DNA of 64,000 bases from Aliikangiella coralliicola (GCF_007004725.1 NZ_ML660160.1:558001-622000); one strand, 5' to 3'. Positions 7,795 through 17,722 are shown, counted from the stretch's first letter. Made by a program: numbers and translations. Notes: generated by a model from the sequence alone, not told the origin.

Positions 7795-8823
7795 TCAATT
7801 TTTCCCACCACAAGATTCTCTAACTATCAGCTTCGCCGGTAACATAGTTGTCTCGACTTGCTTTTCATTAATTCTGTCCAACAAGGTCTCAACTAAAACT
7901 TCACCAGCTAATTTAGTATCTTGTTGAACGGTTGTGAGAGTAGGGCGGATGAATTCTGAGAGCGGAATATTATCGTAGCCGACCACTGCGATATCGGTCG
8001 GGATTTCCATGCCTCTTTCTCGCAAAGCTTTTACCACGCCAATTGCGATTAAGTCGCTGGCGCAAAAAACTGCGTCGAATGGTTGTTTAAGGGCAAGTAA
8101 TTGTAAAGCTGCTGCATATCCTGATTGTTCTGTAGTGATTGCTTCAATTTGTAGTTTTGCATTCACTTTCAATCCAGCTTTTTCGATTGCGTGACAGGAG
8201 CCGTTGTATCGATCAAAAAATTCAGGGCAGTGTTTGGAAGCACCACCAATAAAAGCAATATTTTTGCGGCCTGATTGAATTAAATGTTGAGTGACATCGA
8301 ATCCGCCCTGAAAATTATCGCAACCGATCGAAATTCCTGGTTGTCCTTCCTTCACCGCTCCCCAGCGAACAAAATGAGTCCCTTGTGACTCAAGTTGAAT
8401 CAGCTTCTCTTCGTAGTCAGTGTAATCACCATATCCAAGCAAAATAATGCCGTCTGCTTTGTGGCAATCTTCATAGTCAGCATGCCAATCGTCCTCAAGC
8501 TCTTGAAACGACACCAGGAGATCATAGCCTTTTTGTGTGCAAGCACGAGTGATGCTTCCAAGCATGGAGAGGAAAAACGGATTAATCTGAGAGTCGTCGC
8601 TGGTTGGATCCTGAAATAAGAGTAGCGCGATTGTACCGCTTTGTTGAGAGCGAAGATTGCTCGCATTTTTATCGACTTTGTAGTTGAGTTCTTTTGCAAT
8701 CGCGTGAATTCTTGCACGAGTCTCTTCATTGACCAGCGGGCTATTGCGTAAAGCTCGCGACACCGTTGACTGGGAGACCCCAGCATGGTGCGCGATGTCA
8801 AATGAAGTGGCTTTACCTTTCAA
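7795..8823 (-). CDS. LacI-family transcriptional regulator
   Basis: 342 residues. The N-terminal helix-turn-helix and hinge (SFDIAHHAGVSQSTVSRALR, then VNEETRARIHAIAKELNY) and a periplasmic-binding-protein-like effector domain (FFDRYNGSC, DAVFCASDLIAIGVVKALRERG, PLSEFIRPTLTTVQQD) are complete. It is divergent from glucokinase across a 382-bp region that holds a TGACACCGGTATCA half-palindrome also found before edd, so it is one of two candidate regulators of the local glucose genes. The effector is unknown; a sugar or a sugar phosphate is typical. Confidence 0.92.
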   Translation of the reverse strand: MKGKATSFDIAHHAGVSQSTVSRALRNSPLVNEETRARIHAIAKELNYKVDKNASNLRSQQSGTIALLLFQDPTSDDSQINPFFLSMLGSITRACTQKGYDLLVSFQELEDDWHADYEDCHKADGIILLGYGDYTDYEEKLIQLESQGTHFVRWGAVKEGQPGISIGCDNFQGGFDVTQHLIQSGRKNIAFIGGASKHCPEFFDRYNGSCHAIEKAGLKVNAKLQIEAITTEQSGYAAALQLLALKQPFDAVFCASDLIAIGVVKALRERGMEIPTDIAVVGYDNIPLSEFIRPTLTTVQQDTKLAGEVLVETLLDRINEKQVETTMLPAKLIVRESCGGKN

Positions 8824-8854
8824 ATGAAACTCCTGCTAAAAACCAATTGATAAA

Positions 8855-8901
8855 TTTTAAAGGCTGCTTATTTTAAAGATTACTTATTTTTAAAGGCCGG
8901 G
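8855..8901. repeat. Tandem 16-bp repeats upstream of the LacI-type gene
   Basis: TTTTAAAGGCTGCTTA, TTTTAAAGATTACTTA and a third partial copy TTTTTAAAGGCC, lying 30-80 bp upstream of the minus-strand regulator start. Confidence 0.8.
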
Positions 8902-8992
8902 TAAAAGCCGATTTGGGTAAAAATACTGTCAGCCAATATACTCTAACTGTGGTTTTGATAAAAGTAGGCTAGCCTGACTCACAATTAAAGTT

Positions 8993-9022
8993 TTGACAAA
9001 TCAATAATGACACCGGTATCAT
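8993..9022 (+). promoter_or_regulatory. Putative glk promoter with LacI-type operator
   Basis: TTGACA (8993-8998) and TATCAT (9017-9022) are separated by 18 bp. The near-palindrome TGACACCGGTATCA (9008-9021) covers the -10 element. It differs by one base from the perfect palindrome at 11549-11562 before edd. The central CCGG inside a short dyad is typical of LacI-family operators. The remainder of the 382-bp region between the divergent genes is AT-rich, with a further small dyad (ATCATGAT) just downstream. Confidence 0.65.
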
Positions 9023-9205
9023 AATTTATCATATCATGATTGGATTGCGTAATAAAAAAGCCAAATCATATTGTTTGTAGTAGTTTATGAGCCAGCGACT
9101 TTAAGTAGATGGTTTATTCACACGACTGTTACGGGTCTGCTCAACAAAATTTGAAGATATAGTCGAAAAAAATCGTTATTAGAATGATCATTGAGAATAT
9201 AACTT

Positions 9206-10198
9206 ATGCAACAATTAAATAATCATTGCCCTTATATTGTGGCGGATATTGGCGGTACTAACGCCCGATTTGGCCTGGTCACAACTTTTAATAAGGAAAA
9301 TCAACAGTTTACAGTTGAAAATCAGCAAACCTATCCCAGCGCTGAGTTCGATGGAGTAGAGCAGGCTGTGGCGTGTTACAGGGAAACATTAGATGAAAAA
9401 TCGATTGAAGGGGCATGTTTGGCGGTGGCTGGGCCGGTTGCGGGAGAACGCATTCGACTCACCAATCTGAATTGGGATATCTGCGTACCGTCCACCAGGC
9501 GAAAACTCGGTTTTTCGAATTTACAGATAATCAACGACTTTGCTGCATACGCGTACGCTATTCAATATCTTGAGCAAGGTCATTTGCGTACCATTAACCA
9601 GGGAAATGGTATCAAAGGGAGCCCTATCGCTGTGCTTGGCCCTGGTACCGGGTTTGGCGTCGCTGCTTTGGTGACTCAAAACCATCGGGTGAATGTGTTA
9701 GCGTCAGAAGGCGGACATATGTCATTGGCGGCAAACACCGCGCTTCAGGCGGCAATTAAGGAACAGCTTTCGCGAAAATATTCACTGGTTTCGGTAGAGC
9801 GCGTTTTTTCGGGGCCTGGGCTGCGTCATTTATATCATGCGTTAGCCGCGGTAGAGGGACGGACAGCCCGTCAGTTGTCGACTGCCGAAATCAGTCGGCA
9901 TGCATTGGCCGGCACCGATGAAATGTGTCAACGAACGCTTGCGTTATTTTGTTCCTGGCTCGGCGGTGTTACTGGCGACTTAGCGTTAGCGCTCGGTGCT
10001 CGCGGAGGCGTATTTCTTGGTGGCGGGATATTGCCGAGAATTGCAGATTTTCTTATCGACAGTGATTTTAAGCGAGCTTTCAGGGCAAAAGATCAAATGA
10101 GCCACTATCTGGAAGACATTCCTGTCCAGCTGGTTACTGAAGGCAACTCTGCGTTGTTAGGGGCTGCCGCCTGGTTCAGGAATTCATTTGAGCATTAA
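9206..10198 (+). CDS. glk: Glucokinase
   Basis: 330 residues, close to the E. coli Glk length. It phosphorylates glucose to glucose-6-phosphate with ATP in the cytoplasm. Sequence marks: the phosphate-binding loop VADIGGTNARFGLV at the N-terminus, NDFAAYAYA, GPGTGFGVA and SEGGHMSLA. It heads the plus-strand glucose locus; a regulator and the whole Entner-Doudoroff set follow. No PTS gene is seen nearby, so free glucose is probably imported by a non-PTS carrier encoded elsewhere. A LacI-type operator overlaps its likely promoter. Confidence 0.95.
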   Translation: MQQLNNHCPYIVADIGGTNARFGLVTTFNKENQQFTVENQQTYPSAEFDGVEQAVACYRETLDEKSIEGACLAVAGPVAGERIRLTNLNWDICVPSTRRKLGFSNLQIINDFAAYAYAIQYLEQGHLRTINQGNGIKGSPIAVLGPGTGFGVAALVTQNHRVNVLASEGGHMSLAANTALQAAIKEQLSRKYSLVSVERVFSGPGLRHLYHALAAVEGRTARQLSTAEISRHALAGTDEMCQRTLALFCSWLGGVTGDLALALGARGGVFLGGGILPRIADFLIDSDFKRAFRAKDQMSHYLEDIPVQLVTEGNSALLGAAAWFRNSFEH

Positions 10199-10421
10199 AT
10201 TCCGGCTGATCTTTCCTAATGGCGGTTGTTACCTGCCGTCTGGTGAATCGAGATGTTCTTGGCTTTCATTGACTTAGACCGCGCTTTAAGGCACATTTTG
10301 ATCGATATACTGATTGGTGTATTACACAAATTTGAGCTCATGAAATGACTCGCAGAGTAACCTTGTAAACAACACTGATCTGAAATAGGTCTGTTATCGC
10401 GGTTTGATAAAGGAAATAAAG

Positions 10422-11438
10422 TTGCAAAAAGTCACTATCAATGTTGTCGCTAAACACGCAGGAGTGTCTAAGAAAACGGTTTCAAGGGTGCTTAATGACG
10501 AGCCCAATGTAAGTCAATCAACCAAGCAAAAAGTAACAGACGCATTTAATGAACTAGGTTACCGACCGAGCCCCCAAGCCAGAGGACTGGCAACCAATCA
10601 ATCATTCTTGATCGGTCTGGTTTATGACAATCCCAATAAAAGTTATGTTTCAGATATTCAAACCGGCGCACTAGAGATTTGCGATAAAAATGGGTACCAC
10701 CTGTTAATTCATCCTACCGACCATGAAAGTGAACAATCACTAACTGGGATTGATAGTTTGATTACTGAGTCGCGTCTTGATGGCTTGGTGCTGACTCCAC
10801 CTTTTTCTGATATGAAATCTTTGCTTGAAATGCTCGATAGCAGAAAAATTGCATATGTGAGAATTGGTGCAACGGTAATGGAATCGGACTCTCTGTGTGT
10901 GATTAGTAATGATGTTCAGGCGGCTTACCAGATGACGCGTTACCTGATCTCATTAGGTCATGTGCAGATAGGCTTTATCAAAGGGCATATCGACCATAAC
11001 GTCTCTGAACAGAGGTTTCAGGGGTACTGTAGTGCGTTAGAAGAAGCTGGTATCGAAATTAATTCGGATTACATTCAACAGGGAGACTTCCGATTCACCA
11101 GCGGAGAGGATTGCGGCAGACGGTTGCTGGGCTTGGCTAGCCCACCCACTGCGATTTTTGCGAGTAATGATTATATGGCAGCCGGCGTGCTCAAAGTAGC
11201 CAGTCAGCGGCGAATTATGATTCCCCATGAGTTATCGGTAGTCGGCTTTGATAATGCACCTATTTGTGAGTATTTGTGGCCGTCGTTAACGACGATAAAG
11301 CAGCCCGTCAGAGCAATGGCCTCTCAAGCGGTCAATATTTTGATAGAAAACATCCGAGAAAAAGGGTCAAGTCACGAAAAAAGGCAACTCGACGGTGAGC
11401 TAATCGTCAGAGAATCGAGTGCGCCATTAAGAGTTTGA
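10422..11438 (+). CDS. LacI-family transcriptional regulator of the glucose locus
   Basis: 338 residues from a TTG at 10422. An upstream in-frame TTG (10404) exists, but the Shine-Dalgarno AAGGA (10410-10414) lies between the two and is spaced seven bases from the second. The helix-turn-helix (TINVVAKHAGVSKKTVSRVL) and effector domain (AIFASNDYMAAGVLKVA, VVGFDNAPICEYLWPSLTTI) are intact. Sitting between glk and edd, it is the best candidate to bind the TGACACCGGTGTCA palindrome before edd and the related site before glk. Many gammaproteobacteria use the RpiR-type HexR for these genes; no HexR gene is seen here. Confidence 0.92.
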   Translation: MQKVTINVVAKHAGVSKKTVSRVLNDEPNVSQSTKQKVTDAFNELGYRPSPQARGLATNQSFLIGLVYDNPNKSYVSDIQTGALEICDKNGYHLLIHPTDHESEQSLTGIDSLITESRLDGLVLTPPFSDMKSLLEMLDSRKIAYVRIGATVMESDSLCVISNDVQAAYQMTRYLISLGHVQIGFIKGHIDHNVSEQRFQGYCSALEEAGIEINSDYIQQGDFRFTSGEDCGRRLLGLASPPTAIFASNDYMAAGVLKVASQRRIMIPHELSVVGFDNAPICEYLWPSLTTIKQPVRAMASQAVNILIENIREKGSSHEKRQLDGELIVRESSAPLRV

Positions 11439-11456
11439 TTGTCTACTAAAATCAGA

Positions 11457-11495
11457 TCTACTAATTCACTTTACTAATCCGTTTCATTAATCCCT
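11457..11495. repeat. Degenerate 13-bp tandem repeats before edd
   Basis: TCTACTAATTCAC, TTTACTAATCCGT and TTCATTAATCCCT, between the regulator stop codon and the edd promoter. Confidence 0.6.
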
Positions 11496-11547
11496 TTCGC
11501 TTGGTACTTCGACAAGTGTTCTCGTTATCGATTTTATTGATTGCTAA

Positions 11548-11577
11548 TTGACACCGGTGTCAGTATGTGCGTTAATT
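11548..11577 (+). promoter_or_regulatory. Putative edd operon promoter and palindromic operator
   Basis: TTGACA (11548-11553) overlaps the perfect 14-bp palindrome TGACACCGGTGTCA (11549-11562); TTAATT (11572-11577) lies 18 bp downstream as a weak -10. A repressor bound here would cover the -35 element. The matching site in front of glk supports coordinated control of glk and the edd-to-pgi operon by a LacI-family protein. Confidence 0.75.
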
Positions 11578-11650
11578 AAACCAGAGCGAAAACCTTTGCT
11601 CGTTATCAATTATCAACCGAGAGAGTCTTGTCGAGGCGAAAGAAGAAAGA

Positions 11651-13570
11651 ATGTCTGTATCTGGTCAAAGTGGAAAAAGTACGAAAGCATCAGTCGGAAA
11701 CAATCAGTCAGCCGCACGAAAGGAAATATCGCGTATAACTCAAAATATTATTGAGAAGAGTAAGCCATTTCGATCGGATTATTTGCGACGAATGGCTGGT
11801 CAGGAAGAACATAAGCCCGCTCGTGCGACATTGGGTTGCGGTAACCTTGCACATGGTATGGCTGCGTGTAGTGAGAACGAAAAAAAGCTATTGGCGGCGG
11901 AACATGCGCCGAATTTAGCCATCGTTAATTCGTACAATGATATGTTATCTGCACATCAGCCTTATCAGTCTTATCCCGAGCTAATTAGAAAGACCGCTAT
12001 TCGCGCAGGCGCTACAGCGCAGGTTGCCGGCGGCGTTCCCGCGATGTGCGATGGCGTGACCCAGGGCCAGTCTGGCATGGAGCTGTCTTTATTCAGCCGG
12101 GATTTAATCGCTATGGCAACCGCTGTATCGCTTTCCCATAACATGTTCGACGGCGTTCTATGTTTAGGGGTTTGTGACAAAATAGTCCCCGGTCTTCTAG
12201 TCGGCGCTCTCAGTTTCGGTCATTTGCCCACCGTGTTTCTGCCAGCGGGGCCCATGACGACCGGTCAGAGCAACAGTGATAAAGCAAAAGTACGTCAGGC
12301 ATACGCAGAAGGAAAGGTGGGCCGCGCAGAATTATTGGCATCAGAAAGCCACTCCTATCATGGACCAGGCACTTGTACCTTTTATGGTACTGCCAACAGC
12401 AACCAAATGCTGATGGAGATAATGGGATTGCACCTGCCGGGGAGTTCCTTTGTACCACCTTATACAAATTTAAGAGAAGCCTTAACTATTGCCGCAGTCG
12501 ACAATTTAGTTTCGCAACTTAACGGCAATTCTCAGGCGATTCCACTAGCAAAAATTGTCAGCGAAAAGACCATTGTTAACGGTATTGCCGGATTGCTATC
12601 AACCGGCGGCTCAACTAATCATGCCATTCACCTGGTAGCAATCGCGAGAGCTGCAGGTATCAAAATTGACTGGCAAGACATGGCTGAGTTATCGGAAGTC
12701 GTTCCGTTGCTTTGTCGCATTTATCCTAACGGTAGTGCCGATATCAATCATTTCCATGCGGCCGGTGGAATGGGGTTTTTAATGCGGGAGCTGAGTGATG
12801 CTGGACTGCTCCATCAGGACGTTTTTACCATTTTAGGAGAAGGTCTTGAGTCTTATTTTAAAGAACCCGAGTTAACGCAAAACACCAGTGCCGATATCTA
12901 CCGAGACAAAACTGATGTGAGCTTATCGCAATTTAATGTTCGTTGGAAAAACGTCAGTCGAGAAAGCCTCGACGATACAGTGTTAAGACCTGCGAATCAT
13001 TCTTTTAGTGAGCAGGGCGGGCTAAAACTGCTTACCGGAAATTTAGGACGTTCAGTGATTAAAGTGTCGGCAGTTGCACAACAGCATCAGGTTGTCGAAG
13101 CGCCGGCAGCAGTATTTCATTCGCAAGAAGATTTCGAGAAAAGTTTTAAAAATGGCGAGCTCAATAAAGATTTTGTTGCGGTCATTCGTTTTCAAGGCCC
13201 CAAAACAAATGGAATGCCAGAGTTGCATAAGCTAACGCCTTTGTTGGGTGTTCAGCAAGATAAAGGATATCAAGTGGCGATTGTCACTGACGGCCGTATG
13301 TCTGGTGCTTCAGGGAAAGTTCCTGCTGCCATTCATATGATTCCGGAAGCGAGTGATGGCGGCGCAATTTCAAAAATTGTAGACGGTGATGTCATTCGAT
13401 TAGATGCGCAAAAAGGCGAGTTGAATATTTTAGTCGACCAATCCGAATTTGAACAAAGAGAAAGGGTGTCAATCGACAATCTGGATTCTGATTTTGGTGT
13501 CGGCCGAGAATTATTTGGTGCTTTTAGAGAGCGGGTTGTTTCGGCGGAACTGGGGGCATCAGTTTTTTGA
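11651..13570 (+). CDS. edd: 6-phosphogluconate dehydratase
   Basis: 639 residues. It dehydrates 6-phosphogluconate to 2-keto-3-deoxy-6-phosphogluconate, the first committed Entner-Doudoroff step. Sequence marks are those of the IlvD/Edd family: TLGCGNLAHGM, PAMCDGVTQGQSGMELSLFSRD, GVLCLGVCDKIVPG (Fe-S cysteines) and TDGRMSGASGKVPAAIH near the C-terminus. The N-terminus has about 20 extra polar residues before the usual start of the family; the ATG at 11651 is the only good ATG, with a purine-rich stretch before it. First gene of a six-gene operon. Confidence 0.95.
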   Translation: MSVSGQSGKSTKASVGNNQSAARKEISRITQNIIEKSKPFRSDYLRRMAGQEEHKPARATLGCGNLAHGMAACSENEKKLLAAEHAPNLAIVNSYNDMLSAHQPYQSYPELIRKTAIRAGATAQVAGGVPAMCDGVTQGQSGMELSLFSRDLIAMATAVSLSHNMFDGVLCLGVCDKIVPGLLVGALSFGHLPTVFLPAGPMTTGQSNSDKAKVRQAYAEGKVGRAELLASESHSYHGPGTCTFYGTANSNQMLMEIMGLHLPGSSFVPPYTNLREALTIAAVDNLVSQLNGNSQAIPLAKIVSEKTIVNGIAGLLSTGGSTNHAIHLVAIARAAGIKIDWQDMAELSEVVPLLCRIYPNGSADINHFHAAGGMGFLMRELSDAGLLHQDVFTILGEGLESYFKEPELTQNTSADIYRDKTDVSLSQFNVRWKNVSRESLDDTVLRPANHSFSEQGGLKLLTGNLGRSVIKVSAVAQQHQVVEAPAAVFHSQEDFEKSFKNGELNKDFVAVIRFQGPKTNGMPELHKLTPLLGVQQDKGYQVAIVTDGRMSGASGKVPAAIHMIPEASDGGAISKIVDGDVIRLDAQKGELNILVDQSEFEQRERVSIDNLDSDFGVGRELFGAFRERVVSAELGASVF

Positions 13571-13612
13571 ACCAGTTTTTCCCTGAGAGCAATGTAATGA
13601 ATTGGAGTAATA

Positions 13613-15151
13613 ATGAAGCAAGTATTTGATTTAGTGATTTTCGGCGGCACGGGTGATTTGTCGATGCGAAAATTATTACCAGCAATGTATCGCGCATACC
13701 ATCAGGGTCATTGCTCGGAAGACTCGCGCATTTTGGTGTGTTGTCGTAAGCCTAGTGATTTTGAAGTACTACCCGAGCGAATTGAAGAAGCGTTGAAAAC
13801 TTTTTTAGATGCCGAAGAGTTCGATTCTTCGCGCTGCAATGCTTTTATGTCAATTGTTGAACCGGTAATGCTGGACCTGACAAATCTTGAGCAGGGCTGG
13901 ACGCAATTCTCCGATTTGTTTGAAGGCAGGGAAGAATACATCCGCCTGTTTTACCTGGCCGTCATGCCGTCGATTTATGGTGCTTGTTGCGAAAATTTGT
14001 CGACCAAAAACCTGATTACGCCCAATTCCAGAATCGTTGTCGAGAAGCCCTTGGGATACGACCTGGATTCGGCAGAGAAGATTAATGAAACAATGGCGCG
14101 TTACTTTCAGGAAGAGCAAATCTATCGAATTGATCATTACCTGGGAAAGGAAACAGTACAAAACCTCCTGGCGTTGAGGTTCGGTAACTTCCTGTTCGAA
14201 AATATCTGGGACTCTAAGGCGATAGAACATATTCAGATTAGCATCAGTGAACAAGTCGGACTCGAAGGAAGGGCGGGGTTTTACGATGAAGCAGGCGCAA
14301 TGCGAGACATGGTACAAAATCACTTACTGCAACTTTTGTGTCTGGTTGCAATGGAGTCACCGAACAAACTCAGGGCAGAGGATGTTCGCGTTGAAAAAAT
14401 AAAAGTACTCAGAGCGCTTAAACCTATTTTGCCCGAAGATATGGAGTCGTCGGTTGTCCGAGGCCAGTATGTGAGTGGACAGATTGATGGCGAAAAAGTG
14501 CCAGGGTATCTTGATGAACTAGAGAGCTATCAAAGTAATACCGAAACATATGTCGCGATTAAAACTTTTATCGAAAACTGGCGCTGGGCGGGTGTCCCAT
14601 TTTATTTGCGCACAGGAAAGCGTTTAAAGAAACGAAGTGCAGAAATTATCGTGCAGTTTAAAAACGTCACCCATAATGTTTATGGTTCGAAAGAAAAAAA
14701 TCTGGAACCCAACAGGTTAATTATTCAGTTACAACCTGAAGAAAAAATTCAATTAGTACTGATGGCTAAGGCGATTGGCGAACACGGTGAGAAGAAAAGT
14801 GAAAATGAAGATTTATCTTCATCGCTCGAAAGCAAAGAAAACTTAAAACCAATTACACTCAACCTCGATTTTTCTCAAGAATCGATTCCATTTAAATCTT
14901 CAGCTTACCAGCGATTATTAATTGATGCGATTCATGGCAACTCAACATTATTTATTCATCGCGATGAAGTCAGGGCTGCCTGGAAATGGGTTGATCCAAT
15001 TATTGAAAGCTGGAAATCGTCTGCGGTTCCACCGGAATTTTATAGTGCGGGAAGTTGGGGACCAACTAAAGCGAATGAGCTATTTGAAAAACGAGAACAG
15101 AGTTGGATTAACATCGCTGAAAATAAAACGAGTACCGGCAAAAGTAAATAA
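13613..15151 (+). CDS. zwf: Glucose-6-phosphate 1-dehydrogenase
   Basis: 512 residues. It oxidises glucose-6-phosphate to 6-phosphogluconolactone with NAD(P)+. The Rossmann motif FGGTGDLSMRKLLPA replaces the usual GASGDLA, and the active-site peptide RIDHYLGKETVQNLLALRFGN is exact. VPFYLRTGKRL is also typical. A hydrophilic segment near residues 390-410 (KKSENEDLSSSLESKEN) looks like a lineage-specific loop. The gene follows edd by 42 bp, with GGAG upstream of the ATG. Confidence 0.95.
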   Translation: MKQVFDLVIFGGTGDLSMRKLLPAMYRAYHQGHCSEDSRILVCCRKPSDFEVLPERIEEALKTFLDAEEFDSSRCNAFMSIVEPVMLDLTNLEQGWTQFSDLFEGREEYIRLFYLAVMPSIYGACCENLSTKNLITPNSRIVVEKPLGYDLDSAEKINETMARYFQEEQIYRIDHYLGKETVQNLLALRFGNFLFENIWDSKAIEHIQISISEQVGLEGRAGFYDEAGAMRDMVQNHLLQLLCLVAMESPNKLRAEDVRVEKIKVLRALKPILPEDMESSVVRGQYVSGQIDGEKVPGYLDELESYQSNTETYVAIKTFIENWRWAGVPFYLRTGKRLKKRSAEIIVQFKNVTHNVYGSKEKNLEPNRLIIQLQPEEKIQLVLMAKAIGEHGEKKSENEDLSSSLESKENLKPITLNLDFSQESIPFKSSAYQRLLIDAIHGNSTLFIHRDEVRAAWKWVDPIIESWKSSAVPPEFYSAGSWGPTKANELFEKREQSWINIAENKTSTGKSK

Positions 15152-15189
15152 ACTGGAGAGAGAATAGATGAGATTAGAAGGCAATCAAT

Positions 15190-15900
15190 ATGACTAAAGA
15201 ATTCCTTTGCAATGATAGAGAATCACTTTATTTAAAAGTCACCAAGCGATGTGCATTGCAACTAACGCGAGGAGTGGAAAAACAGGGAAGAGCCAGTATG
15301 GTTGTGCCCGGTGGTACAACACCAGCCCCGGTTTTTGAGAAGCTTTCTCACATGTCGTTATTATGGCACAACATATTAGTTGCACCGTCGGATGAACGAT
15401 GGATAGAGACCACGCACGAGCAAAGTAACCAGTGGTTAATTCAGCAAAAATTACTTGTCAATAATGCGCGAGAAGCGCGTTTAATGCCGTTAAAAAATGA
15501 AGCGAAAACTCCGGCAGAAGGAGAAGCGCAGTCTGAATTAAGTATTAGCGAATTACCACAGCCTTTTGATGTCACTCTACTCGGTATGGGAAAAGACGGA
15601 CACTTCGCTTCTTTATTTCCCGGCGCCCAGCAAATTGGTGAAGCTATGGACCCAGCACAAACTAAAAAGTGTATTGGTATTAACGCCCAAGGATGTCCGG
15701 TCGCTGGTGAGTATACACAGCGTATGAGTTTAACTTTGCCGGCTTTGCTCCACAGCCAGTTAATTATTCTATTGATTACTGGTAAAGAAAAACTCGAGGT
15801 ATTGCGCGGTGCTGGTGGGGAGAAAGATGTGTTGAAACAACCGATAAGTGCACTCTTAAATCAAAGACAAACTCCGGTCGAAGTTTATTGGGCGGAATGA
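15190..15900 (+). CDS. pgl: 6-phosphogluconolactonase (DevB type)
   Basis: 236 residues. It hydrolyses 6-phosphogluconolactone to 6-phosphogluconate. DevB-family marks: VVPGGTTPAPVFEKLS, VAPSDERWIETTHEQSN and LLGMGKDGHFASLFPG. AAGG at 15177-15180 supports the ATG at 15190. It lies between zwf, its substrate supplier, and eda; the eda frame begins at or just beyond its stop codon. Confidence 0.93.
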   Translation: MTKEFLCNDRESLYLKVTKRCALQLTRGVEKQGRASMVVPGGTTPAPVFEKLSHMSLLWHNILVAPSDERWIETTHEQSNQWLIQQKLLVNNAREARLMPLKNEAKTPAEGEAQSELSISELPQPFDVTLLGMGKDGHFASLFPGAQQIGEAMDPAQTKKCIGINAQGCPVAGEYTQRMSLTLPALLHSQLIILLITGKEKLEVLRGAGGEKDVLKQPISALLNQRQTPVEVYWAE

Positions 15901-15932
15901 TCGAATTAACAACGAGTAATCAGGATTTTGAT

Positions 15933-16574
15933 ATGACAGATATGATCGATATTCTCAAACGCGGCCCAGTGATTCCGGTGATAGTTATTGACCGCTTGTC
16001 TGATGCTTTACCGCTAGCTTCTGCACTTGTAGAAGGAGGACTAAAAGTCCTCGAAGTGACTTTGCGAACATCCGTTGCTATCGAAGCTGTATCACAAATC
16101 AAGCAAGCGTTTCCTGACGTGGCTGTTGGTACTGGTACGGTAACTGATATGTCCACATTGAGAGCATCCATAGAAGTAGGTGCTGATTTTATGGTGAGTC
16201 CTGGTGTCACCAGTAGTTTGTTACGTGCTGCAGTGGCAGAAGGAGTCAACCTGTTGCCGGGAGCGTCGACGCCGAGTGAAGCGATGCATTTATTAGAAGA
16301 AGGGTATTTGTGTCAAAAATTTTTCCCAGCGGAAGCAGCGGGCGGCATTGAAATGCTTAAAGCATTAGCTGGTCCACTACCACAAATTACTTTTTGCCCA
16401 ACCGGCGGGATCTCCCTCGAAAGTGCTGATCGCTATCTTGAATTAGCGAATGTTGCTTGTGTGGGAGGAACCTGGATGCTGAATAAAAAAATGATTGAGA
16501 AAAAAGACTGGTCAGGCATTAAAAAGTTAGCACAACAGGCAAGTATGGTTGGAACGACCAATAACGACAGCTAG
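15933..16574 (+). CDS. eda: KDPG aldolase (2-dehydro-3-deoxy-phosphogluconate aldolase)
   Basis: 213 residues from the ATG at 15933, which has AGGA seven bases upstream and gives a length near that of E. coli Eda. A second possible start, the ATG at 15897, overlaps the pgl stop (ATGA) and would add 12 residues. It cleaves KDPG to pyruvate and glyceraldehyde-3-phosphate. The class I aldolase pattern is clear: GPVIPVIVI, VLEVTLRT, GTGTVTD, PGVTSS, and CQKFFPAEAAGG with the Schiff-base lysine. Confidence 0.94.
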   Translation: MTDMIDILKRGPVIPVIVIDRLSDALPLASALVEGGLKVLEVTLRTSVAIEAVSQIKQAFPDVAVGTGTVTDMSTLRASIEVGADFMVSPGVTSSLLRAAVAEGVNLLPGASTPSEAMHLLEEGYLCQKFFPAEAAGGIEMLKALAGPLPQITFCPTGGISLESADRYLELANVACVGGTWMLNKKMIEKKDWSGIKKLAQQASMVGTTNNDS

Positions 16575-16670
16575 CCGTTTTGTCCTAAGAACGTAGATTA
16601 AGTTAAGTGAAAAATATTGCCAATAGCCTATTGGCATCCAATTAAGTTTATCACCTTGTGGGAGGTAGAA

Positions 16671-17708
16671 ATGATTAGAGTTGCTATTAATGGGTACGGT
16701 CGAATCGGGCGTAATGTTTTGCGGGCGTTGTATGAGTCGGGCAAAAGAAGCGAAATTCAAATAGTGGCTATTAACGATTTGGGGAGCGCTGAAACGAATG
16801 TCCATTTAACACGATACGATTCTGTTCACGGAAAGTTTAATGCAGAGGTTTTATTTTCTGAAAATATCATGAGTGTCAATGGAGATGAGATAGAAGTATT
16901 ATCAGAAAGAGAACCGAAAAATTTACCCTGGAAGCGCCTGGGGATTGATGTTGTATTTGAGTGTACCGGTGTTTTCAGAAGCAGAGCCCAAGCCAAAACT
17001 CATATTGAGGCAGGTGCTCATAAGGTCATTATCTCCGCACCTGGGACCGATGTTGATGCGACTATTGTTTATGGTGTTAATGATGAAGTGTTAAATAGCG
17101 ATTCTCAAATTATTTCAAACGCTTCTTGTACCACAAATTGTCTCGCACCGATTGCTAAGGTAATTAACGACTCGATTGGTATTGAAAAAGGAGTCATGAC
17201 AACGGTGCATGCTTATACCAATGATCAAAATTTGATCGATATGCCACACAAAGATCTCTACCGGGCGCGTTCAGCAACAATGTCGATGATTCCAACGAAA
17301 ACTGGCGCTGCACAAGCTGTCGGATTGGTATTGCCCGAGATGCAAGGGAAACTTGATGGTCTTGCTGTTCGAGTACCAACTGCAAATGTATCACTCATTG
17401 ATTTTAATTTTATTGCGTCTCGTGAAACGAGTGTTGATGAGATCAACACTTTAATTAAAAACGCCTCAATGGGAAAAATGGCCGGAGTTTTGTACTTTAA
17501 TGATGAACCCTTAGTGTCAATTGATTTTAACCACAACTCGGCATCGTCCTGTTTTGATGCTTCTCAAACTGGTGTTAACGGTAACCTGGTTAAAGTGATG
17601 GCCTGGTACGATAACGAGTGGGGGTTTTCAAATCGAATGCTCGACACTTGTCAGGCATTGATGCAGGTTTGCGAACAACAAATAGAAAGATTGCAAAAGG
17701 CTGTTTAA
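16671..17708 (+). CDS. gap: Glyceraldehyde-3-phosphate dehydrogenase
   Basis: 345 residues from the ATG at 16671, preceded by a strong GGAGGT at 16661-16666; longer in-frame starts lack a ribosome site. It oxidises the glyceraldehyde-3-phosphate released by Eda. Marks: [30 protein letters not shown] with the catalytic cysteine, VHAYTNDQN and [13 protein letters not shown]. An erythrose-4-phosphate dehydrogenase (Epd) is a paralogous alternative, but placement after eda favours the glycolytic enzyme. Confidence 0.92.
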   Translation: MIRVAINGYGRIGRNVLRALYESGKRSEIQIVAINDLGSAETNVHLTRYDSVHGKFNAEVLFSENIMSVNGDEIEVLSEREPKNLPWKRLGIDVVFECTGVFRSRAQAKTHIEAGAHKVIISAPGTDVDATIVYGVNDEVLNSDSQIISNASCTTNCLAPIAKVINDSIGIEKGVMTTVHAYTNDQNLIDMPHKDLYRARSATMSMIPTKTGAAQAVGLVLPEMQGKLDGLAVRVPTANVSLIDFNFIASRETSVDEINTLIKNASMGKMAGVLYFNDEPLVSIDFNHNSASSCFDASQTGVNGNLVKVMAWYDNEWGFSNRMLDTCQALMQVCEQQIERLQKAV

Positions 17709-17722
17709 CAAGAGAATTTAAA

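Noticed and set aside
13850-14323. Antisense open frame of 157 codons over zwf
   Set aside because: Lies opposite a strongly conserved gene; no supporting signals.
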